Shown here one piece after another: positions 1 to 5,697 of a DNA stretch of 8,675 nucleotides (within the stretch, counting starts at the first letter, position 1; each line of letters starts with the position of its first letter). A program made the position numbers and the translations under genes. The notes under the pieces were generated by a model that saw only the letters and a list, made by a program, of their open reading frames with translations, made no database searches and had not been told where the DNA came from. The DNA lies in NCBI GenBank assembly GCA_028290325.1, contig JAQGJY010000397.1:1-8675 (forward strand). The letters are read 5' to 3'. The stretch comes from Tardiphaga sp. (lineage in GTDB: Bacteria; Pseudomonadota; Alphaproteobacteria; Rhizobiales; Xanthobacteraceae).

Positions 1-1
1 C

Positions 2-643
2 AGCGGCTATCTCAATCAGGCCGCCGTGCTCGCCCGCAATGTGTCTTATGCCAATGCGGTCGGCATGCTCGATGCCCATCAGGCGCTGGATTACGCAAGC
101 TTCCTGCTCGACGAGCACGGCTGCGCCGTCAAGTGCAATGCCAAGGCGGAAGCCCTGATCGGCGATGGTCTGGAATTATCGCATCGAACGCTGCGTTGCG
201 CCTATCCCGAAGACAGCCTTGCGTTGTCCCGCGCCATCGCGTCGATCATCCGGCCGGCGGATCCGGCGCTGACCAGTTCGCCGGCCGTCGTCGTCGCGCG
301 GCGGCCGTTGCAGCGGCCGCTGATCGTTCAGGCGATTCGGCTCAGCGGATTGGCCGGCGGATTGTTCTCGCCGGCGCGGATCATGCTGGTCGTCACCGAC
401 CCCGGCCGCGCGGTGACGGCGACGCCGCTCGAATACGCGCAAAAGGCCTTCGGGCTGACCTTGGCGGAGGGCCGACTGGTGGCCAATCTCGAACAGGGTC
501 TGTCGCTGGCGATGGCCGCCGAGGTGCTGGAGATTTCAGTCGAGACCGCGCGCTCGCATCTCAAGCGGGTGTTCGCGAAAACCGACACGGCGCGCCAAAC
601 CGACCTGATGATGCTGATGAGCCGGCTCAAGCCGGGCGACTGA
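2..643 (+). CDS. LuxR/GerE-family helix-turn-helix transcriptional regulator, 3' part
   Basis: The frame is open to the left edge, so the true start lies outside the window; the GTG at 26 is only the first start-like codon and lacks a convincing ribosome binding site. The visible 213 residues end at TGA 641-643. The last ~65 residues form a GerE-type DNA-binding domain: the FGLTLAEGRLV helix (about 448-480), then GLSLAMAAEVLEISVETARSHLKRVFAKT-like scaffold and recognition helices (about 499-585, split here by description) and a closing RQTDLMMLMSRL helix. The part before it, with a segment reading ALDYASFLLDEHGCAV, looks like a PAS-like or other sensor module, but I cannot name the ligand. 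It is most likely an orphan LuxR-type regulator without a visible autoinducer synthase; no target can be inferred. Its stop codon touches the stop of the convergent polyprenyl synthetase gene, with no space for a dedicated terminator. Family assignment is firm; function is unknown. Confidence 0.85.
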   Translation, partial: SGYLNQAAVLARNVSYANAVGMLDAHQALDYASFLLDEHGCAVKCNAKAEALIGDGLELSHRTLRCAYPEDSLALSRAIASIIRPADPALTSSPAVVVARRPLQRPLIVQAIRLSGLAGGLFSPARIMLVVTDPGRAVTATPLEYAQKAFGLTLAEGRLVANLEQGLSLAMAAEVLEISVETARSHLKRVFAKTDTARQTDLMMLMSRLKPGD

Positions 644-1651
644 TCAGTGCGATCGCGCGAGGCAGAACGCCACGACCTGCTCGAGCGCGGATTTCATCGG
701 CGATGTCGGAAACAGCGCGAGCGCATCGACGGCCATCGCGCCGTAATGATGCGCGCGGCTAATCGTGTCTTCGAGCGTGCGGTGCTTGGTCATCAGGCCG
801 ATCGCGTGGTCCAGATCGGTGTCACCGATCTCGCCTTGCTCCAAAGCCCTCACCCAAAAGGCCCGCTCGGCATCGTTGCCGCGCCGGAACGCCAGCACGA
901 CCGGCAGCGTGATTTTGCCTTCGCGGAAATCGTCGCCGACATTTTTGCCGAGCTTGGCGGCCTTGCCGCCATAATCCAGCACGTCGTCCACGAGTTGGAA
1001 CGCGATGCCGAGATTCATGCCGACCGATCGGCACGCGGTCTGTTCAGCCTTGGGGCGGTTGGCGATGACGGGGCCGACCTCGCAGGCGGCAGCGAACAAT
1101 TCGGCCGTCTTGCCCCGGATCACGGCGAGATATTCGTCCTCAGTGGTGGCGGTGTTTTTCGCGACGGCCAATTGCATCACTTCGCCTTCGGCGATAGTGG
1201 CGGCGGCGGACGACAGGATATCGAGCGCGCGCAGGCTGCCGACCTCGACCATCATGCGGAACGCCTGGCCAAGCAGGAAATCGCCGACCAACACGCTGGC
1301 CTCGTTGCCCCAGAGCATCCGCGCGGACAATTTGCCGCGCCGCAATTCGCTTTCGTCCACAACGTCGTCGTGCAGCAGAGTCGCCGTGTGCATGAACTCG
1401 ACGGACGCCGCGAGCTTGATGTGGCCATCGCCGGAATAGCCGGCGAGATGCGCCATCGCCAGCGTCAGCATCGGCCGCAGCCGTTTGCCGCCCGACGAGA
1501 TCAGATGGTTCGCCACTTCGGGGATCATGGTGACGTCGGAGCCGGTGCGCGACAGGATGGTGGCGTTGACGCGCGCCATGTCCGGGGCGACAAGCTCGAC
1601 GAGCTGGTCGATCGACGCATTCGGGCTTTCGAAGGGTACAATCACCGCCAC
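644..1651 (-). CDS. ispB: Long-chain trans-polyprenyl diphosphate synthase (ubiquinone side chain)
   Basis: This 335-residue class I prenyl transferase should extend farnesyl diphosphate with isopentenyl diphosphate to make the ubiquinone side chain in the cytosol. Visible motifs are GGKRLRP (54-60), the first aspartate-rich motif DDVVD (95-99) followed by ELRRGK, and the second, DDVLD (222-226). The residue five positions before the first motif is Ala90, small as expected for a long-chain enzyme. Relatives of this organism use ubiquinone-10, so the product may be decaprenyl rather than octaprenyl diphosphate; the symbol denotes family, not chain length. I chose the GTG at 1651 because GGAGA lies 8 nt upstream and the protein then starts AVIVPFESPN, as in relatives. 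An in-frame ATG at 1678 has no ribosome binding site and falls in the likely -10 element. The frame stays open far upstream (to about 2521), but that extension is antisense to the DUF2007 and methyltransferase genes and is not real. Confidence 0.95.
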   Translation of the reverse strand: MAVIVPFESPNASIDQLVELVAPDMARVNATILSRTGSDVTMIPEVANHLISSGGKRLRPMLTLAMAHLAGYSGDGHIKLAASVEFMHTATLLHDDVVDESELRRGKLSARMLWGNEASVLVGDFLLGQAFRMMVEVGSLRALDILSSAAATIAEGEVMQLAVAKNTATTEDEYLAVIRGKTAELFAAACEVGPVIANRPKAEQTACRSVGMNLGIAFQLVDDVLDYGGKAAKLGKNVGDDFREGKITLPVVLAFRRGNDAERAFWVRALEQGEIGDTDLDHAIGLMTKHRTLEDTISRAHHYGAMAVDALALFPTSPMKSALEQVVAFCLARSH

Positions 1652-1676
1652 GCGAGGGTCTCCAGATAGCAAAAGC

Positions 1677-1705
1677 ATTGCAGGTAAAGCATTGTTTGAC
1701 GTCAA
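1677..1705 (-). promoter_or_regulatory. Putative sigma-70-type promoter for the polyprenyl synthetase gene
   Basis: Read on the minus strand, TTGACG (1705-1700) matches the -35 consensus at five of six positions. After a 17-nt spacer, TGCAAT (1682-1677) matches the -10 consensus at four of six. Transcription would start near 1670, giving a leader of about 20 nt that contains the GGAGA ribosome binding site before the GTG at 1651. The geometry supports the GTG start. Alphaproteobacterial promoters often deviate from the E. coli consensus, so this is a suggestion only. Confidence 0.4.
1696..1705. promoter_or_regulatory. Perfect palindrome TTGACGTCAA in the divergent promoter region
   Basis: A 10-bp perfect inverted repeat coincides with the putative -35 element of the minus-strand promoter and presents TTGACG on both strands. 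It could be an operator half-site pair, or simply a -35 element that happens to be symmetric. I do not recognise a known regulator for it. Confidence 0.35.
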
Positions 1706-1735
1706 GATACGGCGAATTCGCGGTGTCCGGTCGGG

Positions 1736-1745
1736 CCCACGTGGG
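1736..1745. promoter_or_regulatory. Perfect palindrome CCCACGTGGG upstream of the DUF2007 gene
   Basis: A second 10-bp perfect inverted repeat with a CACGTG core lies 81 nt before the DUF2007 start and 30 bp from the first palindrome. No clear -35/-10 pair for the plus strand is visible nearby; GACAAT at 1762-1767 is a weak -10 candidate. It is a possible operator with unknown ligand. Confidence 0.3.
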
Positions 1746-1825
1746 ATTTGTCGTCGGCCGCGACAATAGAAACTGCGAGTGGCTGCGGCAAGGGCTGGAA
1801 GCGGGCCAGGAAAGGGATCGACAGC

Positions 1826-2053
1826 GTGCGGGAATTGTTGCGGACCAATGATGTGGTGCTGGTATCGGCGATCGGCGCGCTGCTGGATGGCGCCAACATC
1901 CATCATCTGGTGCTTGATCAGAATATGAGCATCATAGAAGGCTCGCTCGGAGTCATTCCGCGACGCATCCTCGTGCATGAGGATGACAACGCCGAAGCGC
2001 GGCAGGTGATGATCGATGCCGGGCTGGGCCACGAATTGCGCGACGATGGCTGA
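1826..2053 (+). CDS. DUF2007-family small protein (putative signal-transducing domain)
   Basis: This 75-residue protein starts MRELLRTNDVVLVSAIGALL and contains the family's core pattern: a first strand (VVLVSAIGALLDGANI, about 10-25), the HHLVLDQNMSIIEGSLG segment (26-42) and the IPRRILVHEDDNAEARQ strand-helix (44-60). It ends GLGHELRDDG. DUF2007 is a small ferredoxin-like fold that has been called a putative signal-transducing protein; no biochemical role is established that I can cite. The GTG at 1826 was chosen because AGGAAAGGGA (1808-1817) lies 8 nt upstream and the family normally begins at this point; the open frame back to 1748 would add an unlikely low-complexity leader. Its last 8 nt overlap the methyltransferase start, so the two are almost surely co-transcribed and translationally coupled. 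Confidence 0.88.
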   Translation: MRELLRTNDVVLVSAIGALLDGANIHHLVLDQNMSIIEGSLGVIPRRILVHEDDNAEARQVMIDAGLGHELRDDG

Positions 2054-2783
2054 TATCACCGACGACGCCTTTCTTGGTGGCCGTCTGCGCTTGCGGCAAC
2101 CGCGACAAGGCCATCGCGCCGGGCACGATGCGATGCTGCTGGCGGCCTCGACCGGCGCCAAAGCCGGTGATCGCGTCGTCGAATTTGGCGCCGGCGTCGG
2201 CGCGGCGGGGTTGGCGCTGGCGACGCGGGTGCCGGGTCTCGATCTGGTGCTGGTGGAGATCGACGGCGGCCTCGCCGAGCTGGCGCGTAGCAATGCCGCG
2301 TCGAATGGCCTCGCGGCCTGCGTCATGGCGCTCGACGTCGCTGCTGGCGCGCCAGCCTTTGCGCTGGCCGGGCTGTCGCCGGACAGCGTGGATGTGGTCT
2401 TGATGAATCCGCCCTTCAACGATTCCGGCCAATATGGCGCGTCGCCGGACCCGGGGCGGGCGGTGGCGCATGTCGCGACGGCGACCACGCTGGCGGACTG
2501 GGTGCACGCGGCGCGGCGCATCCTTAAATCGGGCGGCGCGCTGACCTTGATCTGGCGGACGGACGGTTTGACGGAGGTGCTGACGACGCTGGAGCGCGGC
2601 TACGGCGGACTGGTCGTGCAGCCGGTTCATGCGAGGGCGGAACTGCCGGCGATCCGGATGATGGTGCGGGCGATCAAAGGCAGTCGCGCGCCATTGAGTC
2701 TGCTGCCGGGACTGATGATCGATTCCGAGGCGGTGAAAACGGCGTTGACCGACGCGCTGGCGTTGCCGCTTGCGGGTGCCTAG
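2046..2783 (+). CDS. TrmN6/YfiC-like SAM-dependent methyltransferase
   Basis: A 245-residue class I methyltransferase of the COG4123 type. The N-terminus carries the family's conserved FLGGRLRLRQP (9-19) and GHRAGHDAMLLA (22-33) segments. The SAM-binding motif I is VVEFGAGVG (44-52), with the ribose-contacting acidic residue at Glu71 (LVEID). The catalytic NPPF of N6-adenine/N5-glutamine-type enzymes is at 121-124. The E. coli relative TrmN6 (YfiC) methylates A37 of tRNA1(Val); this alphaproteobacterial branch may act on the same or another RNA, so only the family is certain. The ATG at 2046 lies inside the end of the DUF2007 gene (ATGGCTGA overlap), which implies translational coupling, and the protein then begins at the usual family N-terminus. 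The stop TAG (2781-2783) is four bases from the stop of the convergent small gene. Confidence 0.9.
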   Translation: MADITDDAFLGGRLRLRQPRQGHRAGHDAMLLAASTGAKAGDRVVEFGAGVGAAGLALATRVPGLDLVLVEIDGGLAELARSNAASNGLAACVMALDVAAGAPAFALAGLSPDSVDVVLMNPPFNDSGQYGASPDPGRAVAHVATATTLADWVHAARRILKSGGALTLIWRTDGLTEVLTTLERGYGGLVVQPVHARAELPAIRMMVRAIKGSRAPLSLLPGLMIDSEAVKTALTDALALPLAGA

Positions 2784-2787
2784 CTGC

Positions 2788-2886
2788 CTATTGGGGCTGC
2801 GCTTCGGATTGCGACGCGGGGCCAGTAGTATAATGGATCGCAATCAGCAACACCGCGATCAACGTTATGAGCAGGTAGATTTTCAT
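2788..2886 (-). CDS. Small single-helix membrane or signal-bearing protein, 32 residues
   Basis: An ATG at 2886 opens a 33-codon frame ending in TAG (2790-2788). The product starts MKIYLLITLIAVLLIAIHY and ends in a polar tail rich in Gln, Ser and Pro (about 20-32). Residues 3-18 form one uninterrupted hydrophobic stretch after a single Lys, typical of a tiny membrane protein or signal anchor. GGAAG about 10 nt upstream on the minus strand is a plausible ribosome binding site. It sits between two plus-strand genes: convergent with the methyltransferase (4 nt between stops) and divergent from the S49 peptidase (109 nt). I recognise no named family. The membrane-protein-like composition, proper start and fit in the gap argue that it is real; its shortness argues for caution. 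Confidence 0.6.
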   Translation of the reverse strand: MKIYLLITLIAVLLIAIHYTTGPASQSEAQPQ

Positions 2887-2995
2887 CGGTGTCACACTTC
2901 CCGCCCGCTAATGTGGTTGTCGTTGAAACGCGAACGCGCCGTCTCTGTTCAATGACACCCGCGTGATAAATTTTGGTAAACAGCAAGGAAACGAA

Positions 2996-3883
2996 ATGAG
3001 TGAACGAAGTCACACCGGCGTGATGTCGCTGACCGATCGTCTGGCGCGGTTTCTGCCGGCGAAATGGCGACTCGGTGGGGCTGTGGTCCCGGTGGTTCGG
3101 CTGTCCGGCGTGATCGGCGCGGTGACGCCGTTGCGGCCTGGTCTGACGCTGGCGAGCGTCGCGAGGATTCTCGATCGGGCTTTTTCGACGCGCAACGCCA
3201 AGGCCGTGGCGCTGGTCATCAATTCACCTGGCGGCTCGCCGGTGCAGTCGCGGCAGATTTTTCTGCGCATTCGCCAACTGGCCGCCGAGAAGAAATTGCC
3301 GGTGCTGGTTTTCGTCGAGGATGTCGCGGCCTCCGGCGGCTACATGATCGCCTGCGCGGGCGACGAAATCTTTTGCGACCCGTCCTCGATCCTCGGCTCG
3401 ATCGGCGTGGTCGGCGGCACGTTCGGCTTCCATGAGTTGATCAAGAAGATCGGCGTCGAGCGCCGGCTCTATACCGCCGGCGAGCACAAGGCGTCGCTCG
3501 ATCCGTTTCTACCCGAAGACCCGGAGGATGTCGCCAAGCTGAAATCGTTGCAGCGGGAAATCCATGCGATCTTCATCGCGCTGGTGAAGCAGGGCCGCAC
3601 CGGACGTCTCAAGGGCGACGAATCGAAACTGTTCTCCGGCGAATATTGGGCCGGCGAGACGTCGGTTCAGATGGGCCTGGCCGATGGGATTGGCGATCTG
3701 CGCTCGGTGCTGAAGGCCCGCTACGGCGACGACGTCGCGATGCCGGTGATCGCCCAGCCGAATGGCTTGCTGTCGGGCCTGCTGGGCCGCAAGAGTGCTG
3801 GCACGATCAGTTTCGCCGGCTTGTCGGAGGAGTTCGTCTCGGCGCTAGAAACGCGGGCGATCTGGGCGCGTTATGGATTCTGA
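2996..3883 (+). CDS. S49-family serine peptidase (SppA/SohB-like)
   Basis: A 295-residue protease of the clan that degrades cleaved signal peptides and membrane-associated fragments. Key elements: the strand-rich N-terminal part VVPVVRLSGVIGAV (30-43), VINSPGG (74-80), the nucleophile in VAASGGYMIAC with Ser113 (ASGGY), and GSIGVVGGTFGF (134-144). Lys165 in GEHKASLDPF is the general base. The Ser113-Lys165 distance of 52 residues equals that of the Ser147-Lys199 dyad of Bacillus subtilis SppA, supporting a working enzyme. It is the short, single-domain form, not the 618-residue E. coli type. I see no N-terminal transmembrane helix, unlike classical SppA and SohB. ATG 2996 is preferred because AAGGAA (2985-2990) sits 5 nt upstream; the GTG at 2963 has no such site. 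A small membrane protein follows after 48 nt. Confidence 0.93.
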   Translation: MSERSHTGVMSLTDRLARFLPAKWRLGGAVVPVVRLSGVIGAVTPLRPGLTLASVARILDRAFSTRNAKAVALVINSPGGSPVQSRQIFLRIRQLAAEKKLPVLVFVEDVAASGGYMIACAGDEIFCDPSSILGSIGVVGGTFGFHELIKKIGVERRLYTAGEHKASLDPFLPEDPEDVAKLKSLQREIHAIFIALVKQGRTGRLKGDESKLFSGEYWAGETSVQMGLADGIGDLRSVLKARYGDDVAMPVIAQPNGLLSGLLGRKSAGTISFAGLSEEFVSALETRAIWARYGF

Positions 3884-3931
3884 GTGTTGCGGGGGGCGCG
3901 GCGTTGCGCGACACTGGCGAAAGGGGCCGAC

Positions 3932-4147
3932 ATGACCGACAAGGATCGACCGATGCCGCCACTGGTTGCACTTGCGGGCGCGCTGGGAAGCGCGGCCATC
4001 ATTCGCTGGGCTTACAAGACCGCGAAAAAGATCAATGTGGAACTGGAGGAGGCGCGGCTGCGTCGCGTCGTCGATCAGAAACCGGCGGGGGAGATGCCGA
4101 CATTGCGTCGTGATCCCAAGACGGGGGCCTATCGACCTGGGCAATGA
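3932..4147 (+). CDS. Small hypothetical membrane protein, 71 residues
   Basis: The frame is open from 3884, but the ATG at 3932 is the credible start: AAAGGGG (3920-3926) lies 5 nt upstream. Residues 9-26 (PPLVALAGALGSAAIIRW) make one hydrophobic helix, followed by a basic and amphipathic stretch (about 29-50, KTAKKINVELEEARLRRVV) and a C-terminal segment ending DPKTGAYRPGQ. This looks like a bitopic membrane protein with a short N-terminus and a cytosolic charged tail. It lies 48 nt after the S49 peptidase on the same strand, so co-transcription is likely and a partner or accessory role for the peptidase is possible but unproven. I recall similar small hypothetical proteins in Bradyrhizobium relatives, without a known function. 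Confidence 0.78.
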   Translation: MTDKDRPMPPLVALAGALGSAAIIRWAYKTAKKINVELEEARLRRVVDQKPAGEMPTLRRDPKTGAYRPGQ

Positions 4148-4422
4148 ACTCTTCGAGTCGGGGAAAACGGCGCGCCGATCGGACCAATGGGGCATGCCAA
4201 AACGACTTGCGCCGGCTTCAGAGGGGGCATCCTCTCAAAGCCGGCGAGCAAGCTGTAGTTCTGAACGACCTTGGAGGGTCATCGAAGCCGATCGAGCCGG
4301 TTTCGCTTAGACAAGTCGCAACGTCAGATCTCGTTCCGGCGCCGTGAAAATCTTTTGCATGATCCTTGTTACGGAGGCGTGACGGCGTGGTTTCAATGCC
4401 AGCGTGACCGTTCACGTTCAAA
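4148..4422. other. Non-coding stretch with hairpins, no supported gene
   Basis: Between the 71-residue membrane protein and the minus-strand small gene I find no convincing coding region. Open frames on both strands lack ribosome binding sites and have no recognisable content. The stretch holds a strong hairpin (4210-4246, listed separately) and a weaker one at 4283-4305 (CGAAGCC / GGTTTCG around a 9-nt loop). A third at 4401-4418 (AGCGTGA / TTCACGTT) lies just 3' of the minus-strand small gene and could help end its transcript. GGCGCGCC and GGCATGCC are short palindromes of doubtful meaning. Confidence 0.5.
4210..4246. terminator. Strong two-part hairpin, possible terminator or structured RNA
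   Basis: CGCCGGCTT (4210-4218) pairs perfectly with AAGCCGGCG (4238-4246). Inside it AGAGG (4220-4224) pairs with CCTCT (4231-4235) around the 6-nt loop GGGCAT, separated by a small 1x2 internal loop. That is 14 base pairs in total. It lies 63 nt after the end of the S49 operon, so it may end or protect that transcript. No T-run follows on the plus strand (AGCAAGCTG), so it is not a classical intrinsic terminator; on the minus strand TCGTTTT follows at a short distance. Confidence 0.45.
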
Positions 4423-4527
4423 TCACTTCGGCGTGCGGACGCGACGGACCTGTTCGCGCTGCGCCAGCAACAATGGACTGGCCGCGATCAAGCTGCATGA
4501 AATCACCAGAAAGTATGGCAGAAGCAT
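4423..4527 (-). CDS. Small single-helix membrane protein, 34 residues
   Basis: An ATG at 4527 is preceded on the minus strand by AGAGGAGG (4539-4532), a near-ideal Shine-Dalgarno sequence with a 4-nt spacer, the strongest in the window. The frame runs 35 codons to TGA (4425-4423). The product starts MLLPYFLVISCSLIAASPLL and ends with a strongly basic tail (AQREQVRRVRTPK, 22-34). Residues 1-21 form a hydrophobic segment and the tail is positively charged, so a bitopic or peripheral inner-membrane peptide with a cytosolic C-terminus is likely. A Cys at position 11, preceded by VIS, does not form a good lipobox. A weak hairpin follows the stop. I know no named family. The strong ribosome binding site is the main support; no conservation test was possible. 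Confidence 0.52.
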   Translation of the reverse strand: MLLPYFLVISCSLIAASPLLLAQREQVRRVRTPK

Positions 4528-4550
4528 AAGGCCTCCTCTGTTGGGTCCAT

Positions 4551-4562
4551 GGTTTTAAAACC
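4551..4562. promoter_or_regulatory. AT-rich 12-bp perfect palindrome GGTTTTAAAACC
   Basis: The perfect inverted repeat lies 24 nt upstream of the minus-strand small gene and 149 nt before glyQ, in an otherwise GC-rich region. It could be a regulator site or part of a promoter for the small gene. No family of sites is recognised. Confidence 0.3.
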
Positions 4563-4710
4563 TGACGGTGATGCGGGTCCGCGGCCGGGATGACGCGCAT
4601 CGGCGGTAATGGTTTCTGCCGCAGCTGCCTTGATTCCGGGAAAGCGCGTGGATACGGTCCGCGCGCGCCCGATCCGTCGCATCACGCTTAACAAAATCTG
4701 AATGGTATCA

Positions 4711-5697
4711 ATGGATTCTCTGCCGCCGCACATGCGCCCTGAACGATCGTTCCAGGGCCTGATCCTGACGCTGCAACGCTTCTGGGCCGATCAGGGCTGT
4801 GTCATCCTGCAGCCCTATGACATGGAAGTCGGCGCGGGCACGTTTCATCCGGCGACGACGTTGCGCGCGCTCGGCCCGAAGCCGTGGAAGGCGGCTTACG
4901 TCCAGCCGTCGCGCCGCCCGAAGGATGGCCGCTATGGCGAGAACCCGAACCGTCTGCAGCATTATTATCAGTTCCAGGTGATCCTCAAGCCATCGCCACC
5001 GGATTTGCAGGATCTCTATCTGCGGTCGCTGGGCGCGATCGGCGTCGATACGGCGCTGCATGACGTCCGGTTCGTCGAGGACGATTGGGAGAGCCCGACG
5101 CTCGGCGCCTGGGGACTCGGCTGGGAGTGCTGGTGCGATGGTATGGAAGTCTCGCAGTTCACCTATTTTCAGCAGGTCGCGGGTGTCGAATGCGCGCCGG
5201 TCGCCGGCGAACTCACCTATGGCCTCGAACGCCTCGCGATGTATGTGCAGGGCGTCGATCGGGTCTATGACCTCAATTTCAACGGTCGTGAAGGCGCCGA
5301 GAAGGTCACCTATGGCGATGTCTTCCTGCAAGCCGAGCAGGAATATTCGCGGCACAATTTCGAGCATTCCGATGCCGACATGCTGTTCAAGCAATTCGCG
5401 ATGGCCGAGAACGCCTGCAAGAAATACCTCGACGCCGGATGGCGAGGCGACAAGCGCGAGGCGCATCTGATGGCGCTGCCGGCTTACGATCAGTGCATCA
5501 AGGCCAGCCACGTCTTCAACCTGCTCGATGCCCGTGGCGTAATCTCCGTCACGGAGCGCCAGAGCTATATCGGCCGCGTCCGCGACCTCGCCAAAGCCTG
5601 CGGCGAGGCATGGCTGAAGACCGAGGCGGGCGGCGCGGGGGCGGCTTCACCTTCCCCTCTAGGGCAGGGTGAAGCTGTGCGTGGGAAAACGACGTAA
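4711..5697 (+). CDS. glyQ: Glycyl-tRNA synthetase alpha subunit
   Basis: The catalytic class II subunit of the bacterial-type (alpha-beta)2 glycyl-tRNA synthetase, which activates glycine with ATP for transfer to tRNA(Gly). Diagnostic segments are RSFQGLILTLQRFWADQGC (12-30), MEVGAGTFHPATTLRALGP (38-56), YVQPSRRPKDGRYGENPNR (63-81), FVEDDWESPTLGAWGLGWE (121-139) and the motif 3 region GELTYGLERLAMY (166-178). The product has 328 residues; relatives have about 300-310. The surplus is a C-terminal tail from about 306 (GGAGAASPSPLGQGEAVRGKTT) encoded by a palindromic repeat. ATG 4711 gives the family-like MDSLPPHMRPERSF; ATG 4702 is also possible and is the farthest, since TGA lies directly before it. 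Neither has a clear Shine-Dalgarno sequence. The stop overlaps the glyS start by one base (TAATG). A weak promoter candidate is TTGATT (4630-4635) with TACGGT (4653-4658). Confidence 0.97.
   Translation: MDSLPPHMRPERSFQGLILTLQRFWADQGCVILQPYDMEVGAGTFHPATTLRALGPKPWKAAYVQPSRRPKDGRYGENPNRLQHYYQFQVILKPSPPDLQDLYLRSLGAIGVDTALHDVRFVEDDWESPTLGAWGLGWECWCDGMEVSQFTYFQQVAGVECAPVAGELTYGLERLAMYVQGVDRVYDLNFNGREGAEKVTYGDVFLQAEQEYSRHNFEHSDADMLFKQFAMAENACKKYLDAGWRGDKREAHLMALPAYDQCIKASHVFNLLDARGVISVTERQSYIGRVRDLAKACGEAWLKTEAGGAGAASPSPLGQGEAVRGKTT
5644..5675. repeat. Palindromic repeat forming the 3' end of glyQ
   Basis: GCTTCACC (5644-5651) pairs with GGTGAAGC (5668-5675), and the stem continues with TTCCCC against GGGCAG (one wobble, one mismatch) around the loop TCTA. 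The hairpin lies in the reading frame of glyQ and encodes much of the unusual tail. Its right part (GGGCAGGGTGAAGCTG) resembles GGGGAGGGTGAGGCTG in the element inside glyS. It reads through in frame and preserves the TAATG junction with glyS. The inserted segment probably spans about 5626-5694. Confidence 0.6.

Noticed and set aside
647..1669. 340-residue plus-strand open frame
   Set aside because: It is the shadow of the polyprenyl synthetase gene; its His/Arg/Asp-rich composition is typical of antisense frames in GC-rich DNA.
1652..2521. Long minus-strand extension of the polyprenyl synthetase frame (a 625-residue protein)
   Set aside because: The added ~290 residues are low-complexity, antisense to the DUF2007 and methyltransferase genes, and absent from the family; the GTG at 1651 has a proper ribosome binding site.
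1953..2843. 296-residue minus-strand open frame
   Set aside because: Arg/Gln/Pro-rich antisense shadow of the methyltransferase gene without a recognisable domain.
4218..4421. 67-residue minus-strand frame
   Set aside because: Starts at a TTG without a ribosome binding site and crosses the strong hairpin; composition is not protein-like.
4271..4558. Plus-strand frame with CxxC-like cysteines (QCQRDR...CSRCAS)
   Set aside because: No suitable start with ribosome binding site; it overlaps the better-supported minus-strand small gene and the cysteines are not in a known zinc-binding arrangement.
4528..4710. Possible T-box or glycine riboswitch leader before glyQ
   Set aside because: No T-box sequence, specifier loop or conserved glycine-riboswitch core can be seen, and T-boxes are rare in this phylum.
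4708..5511. 267-residue minus-strand open frame opposite glyQ
   Set aside because: Antisense shadow of a highly conserved gene, no ribosome binding site or domain.
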